64,000 bases of DNA from Sabethes cyaneus. Its lineage: Eukaryota; Arthropoda; Insecta; Diptera; Culicidae. A program made the position numbers and the translations under genes. Positions 31,055 through 42,089 of this stretch are shown piece after piece. Where the stretch lies: contig NC_071355.1 in assembly GCF_943734655.1 (NCBI RefSeq), forward strand, positions 77,637,449-77,701,448, read 5' to 3'. Numbering within the stretch: position 1 is the stretch's first letter; each line of letters begins with the position of its first letter. A model generated the notes under the pieces. It was given only the letters and a program-made list of their open reading frames with translations, was not told the DNA's origin and searched no databases.

Positions 31055-34000
31055 CCGTTCTGATTCAAACTTAGAACAGTCTCAAACTTCGAACACTTTA
31101 GAATAAAATGCTCGTTAGTTTCGCTAATATGATAAAATATTATGCTTATTGTATACCACCGTGTTCGTTAGAATGTCCTCCATCCGGTGAGGTATGACAT
31201 TGAACTGTAGGGCTCCTTGTAAGAAATCAGCAGGCGCTGGAAAAAAGTGAGAACTCAGATTTTAACTTTGTTCGCATACTCTTAGCGTTTCGTGCAAAAG
31301 TAGCGGTTTTTTCGTTTGCATTATTTTACCAATTTTAGAACATTGCACAGTGGTCCAGAAACGAAAGTTAAGTGGAAACTTACTTTTGCGGCTAAGCGTT
31401 TTATAATAGCTCCCTACAATGTTCAGCAAAGTTGTCCAACTCTAAAAGACAATTAATGCGAAATCAACGACTAAGTTCCAGTTTGGCTTGTAAACACATA
31501 ATCCATAATAACTTTTTTTAAGAAAGAGATAGAAGGATAATTTCTTCGACAAAGTTGTAGCTAAATAATATATAAGTAACTTTGCCAAAGACATAGTAGG
31601 TGTATTTTTAGGTGTTTCTAACTTACAGGGTGTTTTACAACAAGACCTCTCAAAAATCACCTTTTCGCTGATTTCTTCAAATGCAGTGGTTTTATTGCAT
31701 CATAATGTTTTACAAAATTGGTTATCTTATCAAAAGACATATTTTTGTAGAACATTGTATGTTGAAAACTCATACGTATAACGAGTTCTAACGTTTTTCC
31801 AGTGTTTTTTTAGTCTTTTTTGGAATAGAATATCTCAAAAAGGGGCAAACGAAAAAAATAAAACTTGGCCGTTTCTGAAAGCTTGGAGTTTTATCTCAAG
31901 CATATGTGAAAATAAAAAACTGGTTTTTTCTCTAACTCGAATAATTTCAATTTAACTATTTCATGTTTGACCGTTTTCTACTATGCAGTATTTTCCAATA
32001 TCTTCTTGAAGACGATTAAAGTCAACATGTAAATAGTAAAAAAGAAATTTGTCGTATCTTGACACAATTTCTTCTGATTGTCACGTAAAATAGTCTTCGA
32101 ACTCCAGATATGACATCAGTTTTCTATCAGCACCAGCTGTTTTTGATAAATATCTATCTTTCAATTTCCATTATTTTGCAAATATGCTCAATCTACCATC
32201 AACAATGTTTTAAAATTAATTTTCAATAAAAAAGCAAAAAATATTGGTTATTTCATACGTAATATTGTTAACTGTTATTTTAGTTTTATGCCATTTTTTA
32301 ATAGCAGGTAAGTATATCAAAACAGGCAAAGAGGTAAAAGAGAAAAAACCTATAGATCCTTTTCGAACTTCAACCACCTTATATCAGTATATCGTTGATT
32401 TGGAAAAAAGCGTAGTCATTTATTTGAGAGATTCAATAAATGTTTTGTTTTCGAAATATTTTATTATTGTTAGCAATATAATAATTTATTATATTAATAA
32501 TTGGTTTGAGCTTGGTGGAAGCTCCAGAGTACGTGTACAATAAGAACGATTTTGTATTGCAATGACTGGATCGGACGACAGCAGGAGGCGTTTGAACACA
32601 TCCTCCAAATTGGCAATCCGGTTAAATTTTCTGACGTGAAATTCCCTGAACTTACAAATACATTTATTTCGCGTTTCCTGTACCTCTTCGCTTCATAACC
32701 CTATGAGTTGTGCCGTGGCCTTAATAATATCTGCGCCGTGTACTAACATTATATAGCTAATATGGAATTGAATGGGAAATAATCTCCTAAACTACCGAAT
32801 TACTTTCACGAACATTTTAGATACTAATTTAAAATAACAGTAACGGTACCCTCAAATCTTTTGACAAAAAACTCCAGGACTCTAATAGGATTTGCTTGAA
32901 AATGCTCCTCCTTTTTTACTACGATCATAGTCATGTTCCTGTTCCTGAATACGTATAAGACATCAATTTTGAAGACTTCTCAGCTTTCTGACACTAAAGC
33001 AATTTAAAAGATTACTTTAGACTAGAATCAGAAATATCAATATAAAATTTAATTTCATGTGCATATATCCAAATGAAGATTTCCATGACTATTTGTAAAA
33101 TAATGAAAATTGTAAGATAGATATTTATCAAAAACAGCTGGTGCTGAGCTCCATTTGCAGAGAGGACGATACGACAGTGATTATTTGAAATCCAGGATAA
33201 CTGCCAACCAGAGTACAGTAGTTCTGTGGAGACCAAGGCCCTTCACTCTAAACCACCGTCGAACTAACTACGCGCGCAGTGAACCAACCTGCCGCTGTAT
33301 GCAGCCAATGAACAATTTTAGAAACATACTAAGCTTAGACATGTCGACTGATACTATTAAGAAAAAACTTTCTGACTATTTCTGAGAGATCAATTACATG
33401 TACATACTGCACACTGCATTTTATATTATTTTGTATTTGGTATAATAATTTATATTTATATGTATGGATTGGATGACGGGCGAAGTCCATATATCTTGAC
33501 AATAAACAATTGTAAAAACTACCGTTATAAAAACTTATTTGATGAATATTTCAGCAGTGGTTCGAAAACTAGCACAAGGTCGAAAAACTAGATCTCTTAA
33601 CTTATCCGGAGTTCGAAGACTATTTTACGTGACAATCAGAAGAAATTGTGTCATGGTACGACAAATTTCTTTTTTACTATTGACATGTTGACTTTAATCG
33701 TCTTCAAGAAGATATTGGAAAATACTGCATGTTAGAAAATGGTCAAACATGAAATAATTAAACTGAAATTACTCGAGTTTGAGAAAAAACCAGTTTTTTA
33801 TTTTCACATATGTTTGAGATAAAACTCCAAGCTTTCAGAAACGGCCAAGTTTGATTTTTTTCGTTTGCCCCTTTTTGAGATATTCTATTCCAAAAAAGAC
33901 TAAAAAAACACAGGAAAAACGTTAGAACTCGTTATACGTATGAGTTTTCAACATACAATGTTCTACAAAAATATGTCTTTTGATAAGATAACCAACTTTG

Positions 34001-34850
34001 CAAGACATTATGATGCAATAAAACCATTGCATTTGCAGAAATCAGCGAAAAAGTGATTTTTGAGAGGTCTTTTTATAAAACGCCATGTAAGTTAGAAACG
34101 CCTAGAAATACGCCTACTATGTCTTTGGCAAAGTTACTTATATAATCTTTAGCTACAACTTTGTCGAAGAAGTTATCCTTATATCTCTTTCTTATAAAAA
34201 GTTATTATGGATTATGTGTTCACAAGTCAAACTGGAACTTGGTCGTTGATTTCGCGTTAATTGTCTATTAGAGTTGTACAACTTTGCTGAACATTGTGGG
34301 GAGCTATTTTGAACCACAAAAAACTTTCCACTTAATTTTCGCTGCTGGACCACTGTGCATTGGCTTTCCCTTTTCGCGTTTATTAGGTAAATGCAAGATA
34401 TAAATGTACTCAAGCATAGTTAAAATACAATATTTCATGCATTATTTCAAAGATATTAGATAAATAAAAAGTGTTCGAAGTTTGGATCACATTTTGAGGT
34501 GTAATTCAAACTTCGAACACCCACGAATAATACCCGGGTTTTCCGGATTTTCTTTCGGGAAAATGAATTATCTGCATTGTAAAGCAGTACAAAGTTAACT
34601 TGCTTTCGATGTGGTACATAGAGTTTGAAAATATTAGCAATTGACTACAGAAGCACGGATTGAAACTAATTATTGTGTGAAAAATTTAAAGACAGTGTTT
34701 AGAAAAAGGATGAAATTTCACTTATTTAAGTTGAATGACACTAAAAACATTAATACTTTTGAAAGTAATACAAGTGTTTGATGTCTGAGACTGAAATATT
34801 CGAGCTTTGAATGTCGACCATGAAAGTGTTAGAAGTTTGAATCAAAACCG
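31055..34850. mobile_element. 3.8-kb TA-flanked foldback element
   Basis: The ends read CCGTTCTGATTCAAACTT and, inverted, CGGTTTTGATTCAAACTT, with TA on both sides. Arms of about 1 kb are inverted and only modestly diverged: for example TGACACAATTTCTTCTGATT near 32,058 and its inverse near 33,635, and AGCACCAGCTGTTTTTGATA near 32,128 with its inverse near 33,115. A ~0.9-kb AT-rich core (32,190-33,085) has a 99-codon frame (32,244-32,543, TTG start) with a hydrophobic start, but an ideal splice donor AG|GTAAGTAT lies inside it and I do not recognise it. A Jockey-like fragment is inserted in the right arm. Confidence 0.7.
33150..33520 (+). pseudogene. Jockey-like 3' end fragment
   Basis: Frame 33,155-33,385 ends RRTNYARSEPTCRCMQPMNN then FRNILSLDMSTDTIKKKLSD-YF and TGA, the C-terminal signature of Jockey-type ORF2 (RTNY..EP....FN). 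A short 3' untranslated tail with GGATGACGGGCGAAGTCC follows. It is a 5'-truncated copy, which is the usual result of failed reverse transcription. It breaks the right arm of the 3.8-kb foldback, because the matching left arm has no such sequence. Confidence 0.6.
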
Positions 34851-34852
34851 TA

Positions 34853-37767
34853 CAGCAGTTTTTTAGTGTTCAATGTAAATTAACATTTTATCCTCATTTT
34901 CAAAATTTTTACACGAAAATAATTAAATTGTCATGCTATTACACCAAATACGTGACAAAATGGTAACGGTACGGTACTTATTATTGGTAAATCTATTTTT
35001 AAAGAGTTCTTGTTTAATGTCAATTTTCTGTCCTTGGTATTTCTCCTAATTTAATTTTTTTCCTTGCCGTGCAACAATTGGATTCAAAGTGTGCAATATT
35101 ACGAAAGGACGTTATTCATGTGGACAGCAATTGGGTCTGTATGCTGTTGGATAATAACTCAAATTGCATAATCTATGCAATATTTGAAAACATACCAAAT
35201 GTTTTACTGAAAGGTCATTTTGCTTACAGGACAACTTTCGATTTAACTAACGTAATAGTTTTCCAGAGAGATAAGAAAAACTGAAAGTTCCTGCCTTAGG
35301 TGTGCAACAATTGGCAAATTACCCTACATAGTTTTTGTTTCGTCGTTCAGGTCAATTATTCCGATCCGTGCGTGTTTGCTTGAATATTCAATATTCGTAT
35401 TTCCTTACTAGGGCCACGGACACCACATTTCTTAAGTCAGCTGCTGCGGATCAGACGCTGCCGTGAGCCGCTCATAACTTGGAGTGCAAATGTTCACTAG
35501 CTTGAGCAATGTAGAGCCGTCAAGAGTCGCCCCGGACATGGGGACAGGCGCTCATGGCTGACAAGGCTACTTTTTGTGCAGGCACTCAGCAATCACATGA
35601 GTGCGTCCTTCCCTGTCCATATACGACCTTAGTTTCCACCGGAGTTTGATACCCGGTCCCTGCTAAGATTACTCGTATTTTGACTGGTACTAGTTATGAG
35701 GAGATAGGGATACGAGTTGCTGGATAAGAGGTTGAGGATTACCCAACAGTAATTAATTTTATTTTGCTGGTAGGCACCAATGGTCTAACTGTTCACCTAT
35801 TGTAAATTGTAAATTTATATCATCATTTTTTGTGTCAAACTTGTCACTAGCTCAGTTTCAGTGTTTGAAATGCCAATTACCAATAACACTAGTTAACAAA
35901 ATATAACAAAAATCGTGCACTCAGTAAGCTGAAAGTGATTTATCAAGTAACATTGGCCGCTAAATCGGAAAATCGGAAAAATTAATGTAGAATAGTTTCG
36001 AAAGAAAGAAAAGTACATGAATATGAATATGAATATATGGTACTACCACCTGCCTTAGCAGAACATCCGTTCATAGCAATGAGCCAATCACGTCAAAAAG
36101 AGTTGAACATATTCAATGATTGGTCATGCTTCCCAACTCTTATATGAAGAACCAAAAGGCAATTGATCGATAAGCAACATCACTTACACGTACCAGGGAT
36201 TTAGAGAATCTCCTTCCAAGGGCTAAGTCGCCTGAGTCAATCGTTGAATAAAGCGTCTTAATGCAGAATGACTCCAGCAGGTGGGGAGAAGAGCCCGCTC
36301 ATTACCCACGATGTGTTGTTAATCGGGCCAAGATTAACCCTAGAAAGTTGACTGTTTCACTCTCCCTAGGCCCATCGCTTCAAACAAGTGCTCTGATGGT
36401 CCCTCCCTCTTCCCCATTCTAGTTTATTTATGAAATGTGGTATATATGGATAAAAATAGAACAATCTCACCAGCAGTCCTTCGAATGGAATAGAGTTGCG
36501 TCCTTTTAGTTTCCATAAGTGCTTCCAATAATTAGTTTAATTTTTTCTTCTGGTATCCAATATCCATGTGCAGTATTAACACTCGTATTGGCCAAAGTTT
36601 TATATAGGAGGAGGTGCTTCATAAGCTAAAACGAAAAAAATAATTGAAATAACTTATTTTATGCTTACCTATTAACAAGGTCGCGTGGCTCCGCCGTCTG
36701 CCCAAAACCTCGAATTTGAGATCAGGTTGCCGGGAACCACCCAGCATCGCACCTCCTAGCTTGGCTACTCAAAAGAGTATTACCAGGTATGGCCACGTGG
36801 AGGCGCTAGGTTGGGGCTTGGGATGGCTAGAGCTATATTGGACGCTCCTCATTTGCCTTCCCCATTTCATACCCTCGAAAGAAAGAAAAGTACATGTACA
36901 TAAATGAAAAATATCTTCGGCTGCTGTGCATCAATTTCAAATCTCTTTTTTAAAGTTAAAGGTGACAAAATTTTCTATCGAACCGTTTAAATTCACTTTT
37001 TGAAAGAATAATAGTACTGTTGATAATTGTGAACTTGTTAACAAAAAAAAACAACAAAACAAAAAGAAAGCATTTTTTTAGAATAATTTCAACTTTATCA
37101 AAGATTTTAGACAAGATCAACGCATTTTGAAAATGTTGTTTTCTGCAGGCCTTAAAGGCCGATAATTTAGTTATTTAATTTATCAGTCATTCTCGGTTTC
37201 TAATATGATAACTAGTATTATTATAGTAATTTGGGTATGGAATATTTAAAAGTTTGTAAAATTTAATTCAATCAACGTTTCCATGAAACAATCCATAAGT
37301 AACTATAAACCCAGTTAGCCAGTGCTCTTGAAGTGAATTACCGCTTGGTTTCCATCGCCTCATGCTTGCATGCAGCATTGGAAAGTTAAATTGCGTTTTT
37401 CTGAAAACCATGTTTTTCTGTGCTTTGTTTTTTATTAAGTGTAAACTGACGTAACTGAGTTTATAAACTTCATTTAGATATTTTTTTACAAAACATGAAC
37501 GTGATAAAAGTTTTACTTCATTATTCTCCGACTGAAGTATCAGATTATACCTAATATGTATCAAACTACGTAATGCATCTATTTAGCAGAATTATTCTGA
37601 TTGTTATTCACAATCTCATTAAAACATTTATCCTGCCCTATTCGAGGTTGAAGTAATTGATTGGTTAGAGTTATAGTTATCATAGCTATACAGTCAATGA
37701 ATAATTTTCTTTCTTAAATTTCTTAAATGTCTTTATTTAATTTCGATGCTTTCTGCTTAACGTTGGC
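34853..37767. other. No gene established; scattered repeats
   Basis: Mostly AT-rich. At 35,400-35,760 and 36,180-36,430 there are moderately GC-rich stretches (GGTGGGGAGAAGAGCCCGCT near 36,280) that could be retrotransposon 3' untranslated remains. At 36,690-36,880 a GC-richer stretch has open frames but no start or motif. An ATGAAT repeat is near 36,016. A lone transposon end is at 35,313-35,327. Confidence 0.35.
35313..35327 (-). repeat. Lone end of the GGGTAATTTGCC family
   Basis: On the minus strand GTAGGGTAATTTGCCAATTG matches the left end of the 3,254-5,001 element (TAGGGTAATTTGCCAATGA). I found no partner end within a few kilobases, so it may be a truncated copy. Confidence 0.5.
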
Positions 37768-38034
37768 CTAGTGTGCAGCGCCGCAGGTTATCCACAGAAA
37801 CTCATATTCCGGTTTATTTGCCCGATTGCTGCATGCCCTGGGACACGGGTTGTGTGTGGTGTGCTCGTAGCCGATGGGAGAAAAGAAAACGTGTCTTATC
37901 TGTACATATTCATCACCGTCATCAGCATTGTTATGCTGCTGGTACGCGTGCATACAAATACAGCAATATTAGATTGAAGATTTTACTTTTTTTTTAATTT
38001 CTGCTTGATCGACCACACAAACGACCAACCGTAG

Positions 38035-38400
38035 GAGGAGGGCAGTTTTCTCACGATCTTCACCAGATTCGGCTATGTGCGCTCTCCGGGATCGAAACTG
38101 CGACTCACTACCGGTGTGCGCTATGCCAGTCCAGTAGTAATGGTGCGCGGAAACCCATCTATCGAAGCATGGAAAAGTTCAAGAACCTCTCGCCGGCCGG
38201 GGATTGCCCAGCATCCGAACCGGACAGCGAATGTTCTGGTGCAGTATGGCGCGTTGCTCGATTCGTACCCGTTTCGAGTGGAAAACGAATTAAATGACCA
38301 GCAGTTTTTGGTCCGCGCCTCATTCGACACGGTAGCCACTTCGGGAATGGGTCTAGGCTGGCAAGCAGGTCTAAAGAGTATCATCTCAGTTGATGCTTGA
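38035..38400 (+). CDS. Candidate terminal coding exon
   Basis: A pyrimidine-rich tract and CCAACCGTAG at 38,025-38,034 form a good acceptor. From 38,035 the frame is open in phase 0 for 121 codons to a TGA at 38,398-38,400. It starts EEGSFLTIFTRFGYVRSPGS and ends SGMGLGWQAGLKSIISVDA. The region is clearly GC-richer than its surroundings, the third codon positions are GC-rich, and the wording (VLVQYGALLDSYPFRVENEL) is protein-like. The tail faintly recalls a CUB-type ending (FDTVATSGMGLGWQA), which I do not press. A competing frame one base on is also partly open. An upstream open stretch at 37,771-37,940 might be the previous exon, but its donor is weak. AATAAA occurs near 38,803. Confidence 0.35.
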   Translation, partial: EEGSFLTIFTRFGYVRSPGSKLRLTTGVRYASPVVMVRGNPSIEAWKSSRTSRRPGIAQHPNRTANVLVQYGALLDSYPFRVENELNDQQFLVRASFDTVATSGMGLGWQAGLKSIISVDA

Positions 38401-38870
38401 AGCTGGCTTGAGAGGTGTTTAATTTGAAACTTCCTTCGAGCTAGCGATGATTTGTTTAATTGTAGGTTTACCTTTCAACGGTTGCTTTTTAAGCAGATAC
38501 GCATATGTATCATCTTTGTGGAAGATCTATACAATTACTGTTTCTCGGTGATGCCCTTTAATCTGTAGAATCGTATCGAATTACGGGAGTGGTATCTAGG
38601 AACATTTCTTTAATAATGATTTTCAATTTTAAAGAAACATAGTCATATAGTTCTGAAACTATTTTGCTGCTTACATAGGCTCTTTGCTAAACATTTTGAA
38701 GTAGGACTACGTCTTTGTTTACTATACTGGGACTGGGTAGCACTTTGTGAAAACGAAAATAGAAGTGTAACGTTTGAATGAAAGATTTCAGATTGTAATA
38801 ATTAATAAACTACTGATCGAAACTGAACAATTTATATATCGTTGGATAGATAAAATAACCAGCAATTTTA
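38401..38870. other. Downstream region, no gene
   Basis: AT-rich. At 38,696 AGTAGGACTACGTCTTTGTT resembles the end of the element at 25,053-26,084, followed by a plausible subterminal stretch, so a truncated copy may lie here. Confidence 0.35.
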
Positions 38871-39352
38871 TGGGGGGGTTAGTGACCAATTTTAGAAAGG
38901 GCGTTAGAGGGGGGGGGGATCCCATACAAATGATAGACAAATTTCCTTAAAACTCGAGAACTGATCAAGCAAATGGAACTAAGTTTGGCGTGTGGAGGTT
39001 TCAGAAGGCAGGATTTTTTTCTATGGTGTATGGAGACTCTTTCCCTTTCTAAGAGAGGGGGGCTCCCATACAAATGAAATACAAATTTCGTCGTAACTCT
39101 AGAACTAATCAAGCAAATGGAACCAAATTTGGTGGGTTTTTGGGTTTTTTGGAGGTAAGATTTTTTTCTATGGTGTACGGAGGCCCCTTCTTCTTCTAAG
39201 AGGGGGGCTCCCATACAAATGAAACACAAATTTTCGAGAACTAATCAAGCAAATATAACCAAATTTGGCATGTGGGGGTTATTGGAGGCATGAATTTATT
39301 TTATGATGGTTTGAGGATAAGGCTTCTCATACAAATAAACAGAAATTTTTGC
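38871..39352 (-). repeat. Dispersed ~142-bp-unit repeat, copy 3 (partial)
   Basis: Three to four units in the same orientation as copy 2, with CTCGAGAACTGATCAAGCAA, CCCATACAAATGAAACACAA and AGGCAGGATTTTTTTCTATG words. Neither terminal boundary of the other copies is clearly present, so it is truncated. The 116-codon minus frame across it is repeat sequence and not a gene. Confidence 0.7.
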
Positions 39353-39835
39353 ATATGAGCCAGATTTTCTGCTATGTAACAAGCGGTAAGCTGTAAAAGT
39401 AGTAAAATCTTCTCGGAGCAAGACAGTTAATCGACGCCGCTAACTGACGTGCCAGCTGCCATTAATGTCAACTGAAAACGACATTCGAATGGCACGCCTT
39501 ATTTGCGATGAACGTGCTTTGGCTTTAATATTAGTTGCAAACAATGGCCCTTTTAAAGGCAACAAGCTAGTTAAAGTAAGATTATTGAAACATGTCAAAC
39601 TACGCATAATCATATTCAATACAATAATCTGTGGGCTGGTCATTCATTACCATTTCAACCTTTATGATGCACACAAGTAAAAGAAATCTATGTCTCATTG
39701 GTTGCAGGCCTTGTACTTATGAACCCCCGTCCACGTATTTTCAAAACGACCATTACATTCAATAAAGAATTGAATTTAAATATTTCGCACTTTTCTTTTA
39801 AAAATTCAATTAAATAATGGCAGATTCTTATAAAC

Positions 39836-40054
39836 GTATTGTCAATTGCAAGGACAATTGTACCATCCGAAGTGCGATATCGCTCATAAAAGTGCTATTT
39901 TGCATTAAATCGTTTCGGTATCTTCGGCGCACTTTTTCGTAATCTTCCTAGCAATAAGTACGCCGAAGATACCGAAACGATTTAATGCAAAATAGCACTT
40001 TTATGAGCGATATCGCACTTTGGATGGTACAATTTTCTTTGCAATTGACAATAC
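39836..40054. repeat. Nearly perfect hairpin, 94-bp arms
   Basis: Arms 39,836-39,929 and 39,961-40,054 are inverted with only a few mismatches, for example AAGGACAATTG against AAAGAAAATTG. The loop is 31 bases. The outer ends read ATTGTCAATTGCAAGGACAA. It is probably a young foldback MITE. No coding content. Confidence 0.85.
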
Positions 40055-41560
40055 ATTTGTCAGAAATACAGTTTACATTAGTTCTTGGTCTAATGCTCTG
40101 ATATAGTCCTACGGCCCCCTTTCGCACAACCCTTAGGGCTGTATAACTTGTAGTTTTTTTTAGACAAAAAACTTTCTTTTTTCACATAAAACACAAATAT
40201 TTACACATTTATAACTGATTATTCAAAAACTGACCGAAATGTGAACGTGAAAACAGCCTAATCTATCACAATTATTGTAAATTCATAGGTGTAACCTGCT
40301 TTACAATGCTGTTTACCTGCCTATTTAATTCAGTAGTTATACTGAACTTGCCCCGCAAGTATCACCTTTCTAATTGACACTTGTGTACTGTTTTGTTGAT
40401 TCGTACACACCCATAAGCAAACATAATGAAAGTAAGACATCCACTTCCAAATCAATTTGACCTAAAAAGAAAGTGAGACTAGTTTTTACTACGCCTACCT
40501 ACCTTCGATGCTGCTGGAGCTTCTTCGGTCTGCGGTTGCATTTCCTCAAACTTTTCAGTGGTTGCAACCACCGCGAATGAATGAAGTGAGAAAGGTTGCA
40601 TCATACATGGACTGGATGGACTGAAAGTCTCACTCAACCGTGCATACATCATACAATATGCTGTTGTTAGTTCCCGTGCCGCGCCTACCAATAAAGAAAG
40701 TGATCGTTTTGTAGGTTTACTATATTTACGGCTCGAAACTGTTTAAAAGGCAATCAATCAACCCTTGAACGCCAGCGACGACAGAGATGATGGTGTGGAA
40801 TGAAGGCGCTAACTGTAACCGAATAACGTCTAGTACTTCGATGCATAATGAGACCCGTTGTCGATCGATTTTCCCCGATCGGAGGCGTCGCAGGGAGCGT
40901 AGCAAAATAGATTGAACTCAATCCTCTTGCCGGTAGCTACGCCACCGAACAAGACACGCCGCGGCGGTGGCGAAAATTTTCCCGCTGCGCCATTGCAGAA
41001 ATTCGCTTCTTTCCACTATTGACTTTCAGTTATGTAAATTCGATCGCCTACTGTCCGTCCATGCCGGGCTAATGACAGCCGTTGCAACTGTTTATGCGGG
41101 CGCCATTTTGGAGGGGAAGGTGGGATCATCTTTTAAAACTGAACGCCCGAGGAGCAACAGCAAATTCGTGCTTTTCGTGGGAATGGGATCACTAATGCTA
41201 TTTTTTGTGTGTTTGTTTCGTCGCTCGGTCCAAATGGATCAAGTTTTGCGCGTGATGTGCTGTGCTGTAATTTCAAACTGCCGGTGGCTAATGGTAGCAA
41301 TTCGGGTGATCTAATTGAAACGATCGATATTGCATGCTTTTCCTGTGTTGTAAGCAGCCAAGTGGCAAATGAAGAAACACTAAAACAGAGCAACTCAGAC
41401 ATGGTCTTTGTTTTGTTTATTGACTTTGTTTTCATTTTGCGATATACAGGCGGATACTACTGAAGATGCATATATGATTTATTCTGATCAAATTGGATGG
41501 AGTTATTGTTTTGCCTTGGTAAAGCCTTGATAAACTAGGGTAACCAACCTATTTTGGAAA
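40055..41560. other. Mostly non-repetitive, GC-richer from 40.5 kb
   Basis: Apart from the small exon candidate at 40,503-40,541, nothing is established. An open frame at 40,967-41,314 begins with GTG, has no acceptor and no motif, and its overlap with open frames on the other strand suggests composition only. This may be the promoter side of a host gene on the minus strand. Confidence 0.3.
40503..40541 (-). CDS. Candidate first coding exon
   Basis: On the minus strand an ATG in a fair context (GAGGAA-ATG) starts MQPQTEEAPAASK and runs straight into a strong donor AAG|GTAGGT in phase 0. About 80 bases upstream is TTCAGTCC, an initiator-like match. Upstream sequence is non-repetitive. A possible acceptor TTCTTTTTAG near 40,461 would continue an open frame of 43 codons, but the intron would be about 41 bases, shorter than usual. 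The product is unknown. Confidence 0.2.
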
Positions 41561-41562
41561 GG

Positions 41563-41862
41563 GGCTCCGTAGCCGCATGGTTACCGAGTTTGCTTTGACA
41601 AGTGACTGGTCGTTCTCAGGCCCCTCATTTACCCTTCCTTCATGCTGAATTCTATATTTACCCTCTGAAGCCTCTTGACAGTGCAAATATCCCTCCTATA
41701 GTTAAGTGTACTGGTCAGAGATACGATTGAGTCTTCGCCAGGGACGGCTGTACTGCTGTACTGTGTCTGTATAGTAGTGGCAGCGAAGAATAAGTGGGTA
41801 AAGTAGATCAAGCTTTTGAAGGAAGGGTAAACCCCAATACACACAAGCACGCATAAAATTTA
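41563..41862 (+). mobile_element. tRNA-derived SINE, uninterrupted copy
   Basis: The head GGCTCCGTAGCCGCATGGTT contains an A-box-like TAGCCGCATGG, and GGTCGTTCTCA stands where the B box belongs. The body matches 16,172-16,862 inverted, and the end is CACGCATAAAATTTAAT. The wording is Feilai-like, but I cannot confirm the family. Its ACTTAACTATA stretch is the empty site for the insertion at 16,455. Confidence 0.6.
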
Positions 41863-42089
41863 ATAAGCATATCTCTCACTCAATAGCGATTATAGCAAAA
41901 AGAAATGCAGTGTAGGTCATACAGCAAACACCCGGGCGATATCACAATAGATCAACTATACTGGTCGCAGTGATGAGTCCACACATGAAAAAAAACCTAT
42001 TTTGGACCCTATCAGGAGCTATGCAGAATTTGGACACCTCCATTTGCTTTTTGCTGTGAGTGTCCAAATTATGTACACCTGCTGATAGA

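Noticed and set aside
38879..39229. 116-codon minus-strand ORF
   Set aside because: Translation of the ~142-bp-unit dispersed repeat; the same peptide words appear from its other copies.
40967..41314. 115-codon plus-strand ORF
   Set aside because: Starts with GTG, overlaps open frames on the other strand in a GC-rich patch, and has no splice or motif support.
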